Shown: positions 37,901 to 44,605 of the stretch, in pieces
How positions within the stretch are numbered: position 1 is the first letter of the stretch
Layout: the number at the start of each line of letters is the position of its first letter
Assembly: GCF_006351925.1 (NCBI RefSeq)
Contig: NZ_CP040924.1
Span: 74,501 to 138,500, forward strand
Direction of reading: 5' to 3'
DNA length: 64,000 bases
From: Clostridium thermarum
GTDB taxonomy: Bacteria > Bacillota > Clostridia > Clostridiales > Clostridiaceae
Notes under the pieces: model-generated
What the model was told of the DNA's origin: nothing
What the model saw: only the letters and a program-made list of their open reading frames with translations
Database searches by the model: none
Made by a program: the position numbers and the translations under genes

Positions 37901-39778
37901 ACGGAAGCTAAGCTGTTGACCATTCCTTTCAGTCAGTTTAAAGGAAAGAAAAATGGTACTTTTGATCCAGCAAATGTTTCACAAGTGGGGCTGTGGTGTA
38001 ATACAATTATACCAGAAGGTCATACAGGAACATGGACAGTAGATTCTGTAATATACTATGATGATATTAAAGCAGTTAAAAAGGCAGAAATAGTTGGTAT
38101 AGATAATATAACTGCAACTGTTATTGAAGGACAAGCTTATTCTTTACCTTCAAAGGTATACGCAAATCTTGATGACGGTTCATCACAAATACTGAATATA
38201 ACTTGGGATGATGAAACTGTAGATACAAGTAAAGCAGGAACTTTTACTTTTAATGGTACTGTAGATGGATATGACAAGAAAATTACCTTAACACTTGTAG
38301 TAACTTCTAAAACAGGGCCATCGACACCGGAAACATCAACTGCAGAACCATCAATACCTGAATCAGCAACGGTTGTTAATACAAATGCACAAGCTGTTAT
38401 AGCAGCTATAAACGGTGTAACAAGTAATGGAACTGTAATAGTAGATGTTGCCGATAATAAGCTCGTTGAAAAGGTAATATTTGATAAAATTAAAGGAACA
38501 GATAAGACTGTAACATTTAAGCAGGGTGGCATTGAATGGTCCTTCAAGGGTAAAGATATTACCGGAGACACAAAGAACATCGATATGACAGTAAAAATTG
38601 CTCCAATTAATAGGGCAGAAACTGCTAATAAGTCAGCTATATCAGATATAGTTAAAAATAAAAATGTTTTGGTTTTATCCTTTACAAATAATGGACAACT
38701 ACCTGGAAAGGCTAAGATAAGGGTTAAGCTTGATTCTACTTGGATTTCTGATAAGGATAGAAACAATTTATGCCTTTACTATTACAATGAGGCTACAAAA
38801 ACTATGGAAAGCATAGCTACGGGACTAAAGGCAGATTCTGATGGTTATGTGGAGTTCGAAATAACTCATAACAGCGACTATATTATAACCGATAAGATGC
38901 TTACAGCAGAAGCAACCATTGTAAGATTAGGTGGAGCAAACAGATATGAGACAGCGGTTAAGATTTCTCAAGCTGGATGGAAAACTGCTGAGTCAGCAGT
39001 TTTGGCTAGAGGCGATGTTTTTGCAGATGCACTATGCGCAATACCTTTTGCAAAGCAGTTAAATGCTCCAATACTTCTAACAATTCCCAAGTCTCTTGAT
39101 AACAGTGTAAAATCAGAATTACAGAGACTTAAAGTGAAGAAGGTATATATAATCGGTGGAACTGGTGCTGTATCCACAGAAGTAGAAAATATTCTTAATG
39201 TGATGGGGATAAGTGTAGAAAGAATAGGGGGTGCCGATAGATATTCAACCTCATTGAAAATAGCTAATAGGCTTACAAAGAAGAGTCAGGTATTCCTGTG
39301 CTCTGGAACTAGCTTTGCAGATGCCTTTTCAATATCTTCCTATGTGGCATTATCAGGTAGTCCTATACTTTTTGCTGGCATAGATAAGTTGCCTGATGAA
39401 GCTGCTAAGTTCATTAAGGATAACAATAGTAAGGTATATGTAATAGGTGGAACGGGAGTAGTTTCTGACAGCGTCGTAAAAGGTATAACAGGCTTGGAGA
39501 GAGTATCAGGAGCAGACAGATATGAGACAAATCTAGCAATACTAAATAAGTTTGCCGGAGATTTAGATTTCTCAAAGGTATATTATGCAACCGGAAAGGT
39601 ATTTGCAGACGCCCTTTCAGGATCAGTGCTTGCAGCTTTAACAGGAGCGCCGGTAGTACTAGTTGATAATGTTATTCCTGAAGCTACCAGAGAGTATCTA
39701 AAGAGCAAGGATAGTATAATTAGAGAAAAATATATACTTGGCGGAGAATCTGTAATACCAACAGAAATAATTAAGTAA
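34919..39778 (+). CDS. Secreted multidomain GH26 beta-mannanase with CWB2 cell-wall repeats
   Basis: The start is the ATG at 34919, eight bases after AAGGAG; 1619 residues. Modules in order: signal peptide (to about 31, VQA/S); two related beta-sandwich modules with FEDxS...YLDNV ends (about 39-196 and 207-367), probably carbohydrate-binding; GH26 catalytic domain (385-757) with acid/base Glu581 in RPFHENSG and nucleophile Glu689 in AVSETGM; an Ig-like domain (768-876); a third binding-type module starting VVDTFESYYGND (879-1050); a bacterial Ig-like domain (1054-1130); a Thr/Pro/Ser linker; a module of unknown type (1155-1320); and three CWB2 repeats (from 1334, 1433 and 1526, each RxGGAxRYxT-like). 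CWB2 domains hold proteins on the cell wall non-covalently. It should cut mannan at the cell surface for the importer upstream. Confidence 0.92.
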   Translation: MKQRKSKSLISMVVAFAMSLTTVPASIVQASSQDTDATVIYSNDFEDSSKLPSGFNAAENVNGSKALDVDVAADPSSQWDELAEIKLVLSPKYSQAINLGAKLKMDLLLPEEATFDGGFKVAGVLQTAGWDWNQNDVGPIAVSDFTKVEGYNLATVEVPFKTINNNTELNQITIKIVGYECNYKGKVYLDNVSLIDGTSDPSTGGEEVIFINDFEDASNLPFNKDENDLVDVVTGKAVRYAVEFSPDNGWDQTSWDKENIEMPADVAGPVESDTVLKADLILPKTASFSGTITVKGVVKVGDKWSWTEVGSLVQVKLDDFTESGDYLVKTFEFIFSNQISNIKSIVFQVVGNNSDYKGDIYLDNVKLTMVIGATDKYVTKIEVPVAQTKLDPSKLNIPDSVKLVDEKAIDEIASLYAYLLGVGASDYVIYGHQNDTHHKAVLKDGGSNSDTKDVTGSIAGIVAIDTLSLTGAELHLEDGDDRDFVTAAADLLAAAAEEGAIISLSAHMPNFEIVKNKGKQADGTWDFSGYTPGVTNGNIVTRIMPEGDLNEVFLAYLDLIADLGNQLEEKGIPVLFRPFHENSGSWFWWGAAHCDQAAFKNLWRYTVEYLRDVKDVHNFLYVYSPNGPIPTEEYYLERYPGDDYVDVMAFDYYNNDPDVNDSFIENLKDIITVVEGLAKKHNKLTAVSETGMIPFKVTDNKVPDWFSKVLEVCSTTNMAYYLTWANFDESNMFQPYMVDETRGHEMVDEFVKFYNDERSVFADGIGDYSSIRVTKLPADVTGFITAPHSGYRLLEATTIKASVLNTDKAVNFVLKDGKGNELKVLEAVGNGIVYTSDLTKDILTNIEPNYGSIELVIDGKVYDKIRVFFNLPEEPVNPAVVDTFESYYGNDEMIAIKWATNAAAGCSVKPMNTDKAGTYNNGDYGLAFKYKISTEKSSEGWAGITKSLPVGTDWSEFDAYQLWIKPDGNAQKLVIQITSNGEDFEVHLPEFAATTEAKLLTIPFSQFKGKKNGTFDPANVSQVGLWCNTIIPEGHTGTWTVDSVIYYDDIKAVKKAEIVGIDNITATVIEGQAYSLPSKVYANLDDGSSQILNITWDDETVDTSKAGTFTFNGTVDGYDKKITLTLVVTSKTGPSTPETSTAEPSIPESATVVNTNAQAVIAAINGVTSNGTVIVDVADNKLVEKVIFDKIKGTDKTVTFKQGGIEWSFKGKDITGDTKNIDMTVKIAPINRAETANKSAISDIVKNKNVLVLSFTNNGQLPGKAKIRVKLDSTWISDKDRNNLCLYYYNEATKTMESIATGLKADSDGYVEFEITHNSDYIITDKMLTAEATIVRLGGANRYETAVKISQAGWKTAESAVLARGDVFADALCAIPFAKQLNAPILLTIPKSLDNSVKSELQRLKVKKVYIIGGTGAVSTEVENILNVMGISVERIGGADRYSTSLKIANRLTKKSQVFLCSGTSFADAFSISSYVALSGSPILFAGIDKLPDEAAKFIKDNNSKVYVIGGTGVVSDSVVKGITGLERVSGADRYETNLAILNKFAGDLDFSKVYYATGKVFADALSGSVLAALTGAPVVLVDNVIPEATREYLKSKDSIIREKYILGGESVIPTEIIK

Positions 39779-39781
39779 TAC

Positions 39782-39830
39782 AAAAGGGAGAGTTTGTTTA
39801 CTTCATTTAGTGTAACAACTTTCCCTTTTT
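39782..39830 (+). terminator. Terminator after the GH26 gene
   Basis: AAAAGGGAGAGTT and AACTTTCCCTTTT pair with a few bulges and end in a T-run. Confidence 0.7.
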
Positions 39831-39867
39831 ATTTTATTTCCCATACTGCTGATAGAGCATTTACTTT

Positions 39868-39963
39868 CTACGAATGTATCAAGATCAAGAGCCGCTCAAT
39901 GTCCTCAGCGGGTAAGGGCTGGCTGAAAAGGTAGCGCTGGGGCTTATCACAATTAAGTGATTT
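39868..39963 (-). pseudogene. Remnant of an EAL-domain protein gene (C-terminus only)
   Basis: Read on the minus strand, the stretch codes KSLNCDKPQRYLFSQPLPAE followed by DIERLLILIHS and a stop. This is the C-terminal signature of EAL phosphodiesterases (C-D-x-x-Q-G-Y-x-F-S-x-P). Compare CDEAQGFYFSRPVPPAELE at the end of the intact EAL gene at 44596. A stop codon (39964-39966) lies directly upstream and no other EAL motif follows, so only about 31 codons survive. The surrounding 39.8-40.2 kb gap shows no other gene. Confidence 0.7.
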
Positions 39964-40146
39964 TTATATAATCCTCTTAATTAAAAACAAGTAACAGTCT
40001 TAGTTGTTGGCGCATAGGCTCAACATCCTTTGTTCATTTTTCTGCAATAACCTCGTTTTATCACATTGAAACATAAACTTACTAGGGTGCTTTATTTCAA
40101 TAACCGTATTATATGTTAGAGTATATACTAAATTCTACCACAAGAT

Positions 40147-40175
40147 TTGAATTGGTATATTTTTCTTGATACAAT
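40147..40175 (+). promoter_or_regulatory. Promoter of the GH20 gene
   Basis: TTGAAT, 17 bases and TACAAT end 29 bases before the start codon. Confidence 0.6.
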
Positions 40176-40204
40176 AAAATTATAAGTATGAACGGAGGTG
40201 CCCT

Positions 40205-42049
40205 ATGAAAACATCTGATATAATATTCCTGCCATATCCAAAGAAGGTGCAATTTATGGAAGGGAAGAAACTGTTAAAAGACGGAGAGAGAATATCTATT
40301 TTATTACTTCAGAAAGAAAAGCTTTTCACAATAGCCAAAAGACTTAAGGATATCATATCAGAACATACACCGATAAAGACACAGATTGTGGTGGGTAAGG
40401 CGGGAGACGTAAATTTTAAGCATAGCAGTATTCTTTTGGAAGAAAATTATAAAATCACAATAACCAAGGAATGCATAGATATTGAATATGGTGAATTACA
40501 AGGAGCCTTTCATGCTGTGAGCACACTAAAACAGCTAATAGTTCAATGCGGAAGAGACCTGCCCTGTATGATCATAGAGGACGGACCGGATTATAAGAGG
40601 AGAGGTCTAATGGTAGATATAAGCAGGAATAAGATACCTACCATGGATACCTTATATAAGATTATAGATTATATGGCTGATGTGAAGCTTAATGAGCTGC
40701 AGCTTTATATAGAAGGCTTTTCTTATGCCTATGATAATTTTCCACAGGTATGGAGCAGTGGTACTCCTGTAACAGCTGAAGAAATCATGCTGCTGGACAG
40801 ATACTGTAAGGACAGGTACATAGATCTGGTGCCAAATCAGAACAGCTTCGGTCATATGGAGCAATGGCTTAACAGAAGAGAGTTTGAACATCTTGCCGAT
40901 TGTCCGGAAGGCTGCTTGACCCCTTGGGGAACCTTAACCAGGAATACTACCCTTAATCCCCTGGATGAGGGCTCTGTTGAATTAATGAGAAAAATTTATG
41001 ATGATATACTGCCGCCCTTCACTTCACAATATTTTAATGTAGGCCTTGATGAGCCTTTTGAGTTAGGTCATGGAAAGAGCAAGGCTGAGACAGAAAGATC
41101 TGGAGTGGGACGTGTATACTTAGATTACCTTATGAAAATATATAATGAAGTGAAGCTAAGAAATAAGAGAATGATGTTCTGGGGGGACATTATCATAAAC
41201 TCACCTGAATTAATCCTAGAATTACCCAAGGATATAATTGCCTTGGAATGGGGCTACGAGGCAGAGCATCCTTTCGCAGACCACTGTGAAAAATACAAGG
41301 CTGCGGGAATAGACTTTTACGTATGCCCAGGTACAAGCTCCTGGTGTACAATCCTTGGAAGAACGGACAACATGAAGGCTAATATTCTAAATGCAGCGGA
41401 AAGTGGCTTGAAAAATGGCGCCATAGGCTTCCTCAATACAGATTGGGGCGATAGGGGACACATTCAGTATCTTCCTGTAAGCTATCCTGGCTACTTCTAC
41501 GGTGCAGCCTTAAGCTGGTCCTTAGAGGAAAATAGGGATATTAACCTGGAATCCTATTTGAATAGATTTATATTTAAAGACAGGAATGAATTAATGGGAA
41601 GTATTGTAATGGACCTTGGAAATTACTATCTGCAGGAGCCTTCAAAAGTATCCAACGCAACTAAGCTCTTTTGGGTACTGAATGGAGATATAAAGGAGCC
41701 GGAAAAGTTTGAAGAATCAGATGTTCAAGCCTATAAAAAGGTTGAAGACTATTTGCTTGACTTGTATGAAAAACTGGATAGCACGGATATGCAGTGTGAA
41801 GATGAAGCATTGATAATTGAGGAGTTTAAAAATGGTATAAAGTACGTACTTCATGGCGTAAAAAGAGTAAAGCTGATGGTTAATGAAATTGACAACAAAG
41901 AGAACTTCCTCCAAGACCTAAAGGATGATATAAGCACCATCATGAAGAAGCATGGTGAGGTATGGCTGAAGAGAAACAGAATTGGAGGATTGGAAGACAG
42001 CTTGGAATATATGCGCAAGTTGAGAGAGCAGTACTGTGAGACTAAATAG
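40205..42049 (+). CDS. GH20-family protein, beta-N-acetylhexosaminidase-like, intracellular
   Basis: The 614-residue protein has an N-terminal alpha/beta GH20b domain (about 1-125) and a TIM barrel with the GH20 substrate-assisted pair Asp282-Glu283 in NVGLDEPFELG. The usual His two residues before the Gly is Asn here. RRGLMVDISRNKIPTMDTL marks the barrel start. A C-terminal helical region of about 150 residues follows. There is no signal peptide, so it acts on imported sugars. It is a single-gene unit with its own promoter and terminator. The substrate (chitobiose, wall fragments or glycan parts) is not clear. Confidence 0.82.
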   Translation: MKTSDIIFLPYPKKVQFMEGKKLLKDGERISILLLQKEKLFTIAKRLKDIISEHTPIKTQIVVGKAGDVNFKHSSILLEENYKITITKECIDIEYGELQGAFHAVSTLKQLIVQCGRDLPCMIIEDGPDYKRRGLMVDISRNKIPTMDTLYKIIDYMADVKLNELQLYIEGFSYAYDNFPQVWSSGTPVTAEEIMLLDRYCKDRYIDLVPNQNSFGHMEQWLNRREFEHLADCPEGCLTPWGTLTRNTTLNPLDEGSVELMRKIYDDILPPFTSQYFNVGLDEPFELGHGKSKAETERSGVGRVYLDYLMKIYNEVKLRNKRMMFWGDIIINSPELILELPKDIIALEWGYEAEHPFADHCEKYKAAGIDFYVCPGTSSWCTILGRTDNMKANILNAAESGLKNGAIGFLNTDWGDRGHIQYLPVSYPGYFYGAALSWSLEENRDINLESYLNRFIFKDRNELMGSIVMDLGNYYLQEPSKVSNATKLFWVLNGDIKEPEKFEESDVQAYKKVEDYLLDLYEKLDSTDMQCEDEALIIEEFKNGIKYVLHGVKRVKLMVNEIDNKENFLQDLKDDISTIMKKHGEVWLKRNRIGGLEDSLEYMRKLREQYCETK

Positions 42050-42138
42050 AATTAAACCTGAAGATGATATATCCACTAGGGACTCCCATGACTTAACGGG
42101 AGCCTCTATTATTTTGGCAGAACAATTATAAATAGAAA

Positions 42139-42166
42139 AAAGAGGCTCTCAGCGGAGCCTCTTTAC
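42139..42166. terminator. Bidirectional terminator between the GH20 and CNNM genes
   Basis: AAAGAGGCTC and GAGCCTCTTT form a 10-bp stem around TCAGCG, flanked by A- and T-runs, between convergent genes. Confidence 0.82.
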
Positions 42167-42172
42167 TTAGTC

Positions 42173-43480
42173 TTAATTTTCTATGGACAGCTTTAATTTT
42201 TCTATTCTCTTCTCATTTACCTTCTCTATTTTAAAGGTCAAGTTTTGGTACTTTATAGTCCTGCTGTCATTGTCCTTGGGAATACTTCCCATAAGGCTTA
42301 TTATAAATCCCCCGATAGTATCGGTGTTTTCTGATTCCAGTGAAAGGTCAAGGTACTCGTTCAATTCATCTATTGCAAGCATACCGTTTATCAAGTAACT
42401 GTTGTTGTCCAATTTTTTTATATCCGGTTCGATTTCATCATACTCATCAAAGATATTACCCATAACCTCTTCTATAAGGTCTTCTATTGTAACAATACCA
42501 GAGAAACCGCCATATTCGTCAATCAATATAGCCATGTGATTCTTGGTACTCTGCAATTCTTTAAACAAGTCATCAATATTCTTAGTTTCCGGTACAAAGT
42601 ATGCCGGTCTAAGCATTTTTCTTATATCAATATTTTCTAAGCCTTTATCCAGAACTTCTGCGTAGAAATCCTTAATATAAAGAATACCGATAATATTATC
42701 GGAATCTTCTTCGTATACCGGAATTCTTGAGAAGTTTTCTTCCATAATATCATTTTTTATTTTATTTATAGGTGAGTCTATATTAATCATAAAGACATCT
42801 GTTCTCGGAGTCATAACCTCCTTGGCCAGAGTGTCATCAAATTCAAATATTCCGTTAATCATTTCTTTTTCTGTCTCATTGATAACACCATGTTCTTGTC
42901 CAACTTCTATTAAGGACTTTATTTCTTCCTTTGAGAATTGTTCCTCAAGATTATCCGTATTTATACCGGAAAGTCTTACAAGGATATTTGTAGATCTGGA
43001 AAGAAGCTTTACAAAAGGTGAAGCAAATTTGGACACAAACATAATGGGTGTTACAGCAAACATAGCAATTGTCTCGGATTTTTGAAGTGCTATCCGCTTA
43101 GGATAAAGTTCACCAAAAACTAAGGTAATGTAGGAAAGAACAATTGTAATTAGTATTACCGATATTTGTTCACCGTATGGAATACCAATCTTACTTAACA
43201 GTTCGTTTAGCTTAACAGATATTCCGGTAGCGGCAGATGCACTGGCAAAGAAACCGGAAAGGGTTATCCCTACCTGTATAGTTGCAAGAAATTTACTAGG
43301 TTCATCGGTAAGTTTTTTTAAGGCCTTAGCCTTTTTATTTCCTTCCTCTGCTAGTATGTTTATTTTGCTCTTATTCACTGAAACAACAGCCATCTCGGCA
43401 GCAGCGAAAAAAGCATTGACTAATACCAATACAAGAATCAGTAACATACTACTGACTGTATCAGGGTCTGAGTCATTCAT
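42173..43480 (-). CDS. CNNM/CorC (HlyC)-family membrane protein
   Basis: The 435-residue protein has an N-terminal DUF21 transmembrane domain with about four helices (AAAEMAVVSVNKSKINILAEEGNKKA between them). A pair of CBS domains (about 210-335, TPRTDVFMINIDSPINKI and DEYGGFSGIVTIEDLIEEVMGNIFDEYDE) and a C-terminal CorC_HlyC domain follow. Family members are linked to magnesium or cobalt export and possibly sodium-coupled transport. The older name hemolysin is misleading. AGGAGG precedes the ATG. It is a single gene. Confidence 0.9.
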   Translation of the reverse strand: MNDSDPDTVSSMLLILVLVLVNAFFAAAEMAVVSVNKSKINILAEEGNKKAKALKKLTDEPSKFLATIQVGITLSGFFASASAATGISVKLNELLSKIGIPYGEQISVILITIVLSYITLVFGELYPKRIALQKSETIAMFAVTPIMFVSKFASPFVKLLSRSTNILVRLSGINTDNLEEQFSKEEIKSLIEVGQEHGVINETEKEMINGIFEFDDTLAKEVMTPRTDVFMINIDSPINKIKNDIMEENFSRIPVYEEDSDNIIGILYIKDFYAEVLDKGLENIDIRKMLRPAYFVPETKNIDDLFKELQSTKNHMAILIDEYGGFSGIVTIEDLIEEVMGNIFDEYDEIEPDIKKLDNNSYLINGMLAIDELNEYLDLSLESENTDTIGGFIISLMGSIPKDNDSRTIKYQNLTFKIEKVNEKRIEKLKLSIEN

Positions 43481-43695
43481 TAATGATACCTCCTCAAAAA
43501 GTTATAGTAATTTTGAATATACATAATAAATAATACCATAAAAATTCTAACTTTTCAAACTAATAGCCGAAGGGATAATTACATATAAATCCGCATAATA
43601 TAAGGAAATTATTAGATTTCGTAACAGAGGTTACTGATACTTTAGCCCAAATAGTATATAATTTCATTATAAAAATTATTGGAGGGAATAATAAT

Positions 43696-44427
43696 ATGCT
43701 GAGGAGAATTGTTGAAATAGATGAGGTTAAGTGTAATGGTTGTGGACTGTGTATAAAAGCCTGTCATGAAGGCGCTATAGAAATGGTTGATGGAAAGGCA
43801 AGACTAATAAGCGATATATACTGTGACGGCTTAGGAGATTGTTTGCCAGAGTGTCCTACAGGAGCAATTCAAATAATTGAGAGAGAAGCCTTGGAGTATG
43901 ATGATGAGGCTGTGCAAAGGCTGAAGCTGGAGAAAAGTAAAAGTAATAAAACTGAGCACAGCTTACCTTGCGGTTGCCCAGGAAGTGCAGCAAGAACAAT
44001 AGAAAGAAAATCTAATATTTCAATAAAAACACCGGTAAAGGCTGAAGTAAGTCAGAGTACTTCAGAGCTAACCCAGTGGCCTGTCCAAATCAAGCTGATA
44101 CATCCTCAAGCTCCATACTTAAAGGGGGCAGACCTGCTGGTTGCTGCTGACTGTACTGCCTATGCCTATGCTAACTTCCACAGTGACTTTATTAAAGGCA
44201 GAATAACTCTCATTGGATGCCCAAAGCTTGATGATCTAGAGTATTATAAAGAAAAACTTACTGAAATAATTAGAAACAACAATCTTAAGAGTATAACTGT
44301 AGTCAGAATGGAGGTGCCATGCTGCGGCGGCATTATAAATGCTGTTAAGAGTGCTATGCTTGAAGCTCAAGTGATTGTCCCTTATTCAGAAGTTACAATC
44401 GGTACCGACGGAAGTATTATCAAATAG
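43696..44427 (+). CDS. Iron-sulfur protein with two 4Fe-4S ferredoxin motifs and a Cys-rich C-terminal domain
   Basis: The 243-residue cytoplasmic protein has an N-terminal ferredoxin domain with CNGCGLCIKAC at about 14-24 and, in the second motif, CDGLGDCLPECP at about 49-60. The second motif has a longer first spacing (CxxxxxCxxxCP). A linker with PCGCPGS follows, then an alpha/beta-like C-terminal domain with DCTAYAYANF, LIGCPKLDD and PCCGG. The extra cysteines suggest another metal site. Similar proteins are common in clostridia without a proven role; electron transfer is the safe reading. GGAGGG precedes the ATG, and no operon partner is seen. Confidence 0.75.
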   Translation: MLRRIVEIDEVKCNGCGLCIKACHEGAIEMVDGKARLISDIYCDGLGDCLPECPTGAIQIIEREALEYDDEAVQRLKLEKSKSNKTEHSLPCGCPGSAARTIERKSNISIKTPVKAEVSQSTSELTQWPVQIKLIHPQAPYLKGADLLVAADCTAYAYANFHSDFIKGRITLIGCPKLDDLEYYKEKLTEIIRNNNLKSITVVRMEVPCCGGIINAVKSAMLEAQVIVPYSEVTIGTDGSIIK

Positions 44428-44434
44428 TAATGAA

Positions 44435-44605
44435 TAATGAGTAATTATGGAGGGATTTTCCCCGCTGTGCTACCGAAAAACTTTAAAGTTATCTTATCAG
44501 TTATAATAATTGCAATACCCCTGAAATCTTGAATTTCAGGGGTATTGCAATTATCATAATAGAAGAAATTTATCTCTGATGAATTTCAACCATAATTACT
44601 CATTA
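44435..44605. repeat. MITE-like element with 16-bp inverted ends
   Basis: TAATGAGTAATTATGG (44435-44450) and CCATAATTACTCATTA (44590-44605) are perfect inverted repeats bounding about 170 bases. Inside lies a perfect 22-bp stem (44506-44527 with 44533-44554) without a clear T-run. The right end overlaps the last codons and stop of the EAL gene (SNE-stop), so the element may have replaced the original end of that gene. Confidence 0.6.
44506..44554. terminator. Perfect 22-bp hairpin between convergent genes
   Basis: The stem ATAATTGCAATACCCCTGAA (first 20 bases of the left arm) closes on a 5-base loop. It may end both converging transcripts, although the T-run is weak. Confidence 0.5.

Noticed and set aside
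38137..38766. A 209-codon open frame on the minus strand inside the GH26 gene
   Set aside because: The plus-strand frame has clear domains through this stretch. The antisense frame is low-complexity Ser/Thr/Val-rich and has no ribosome site.
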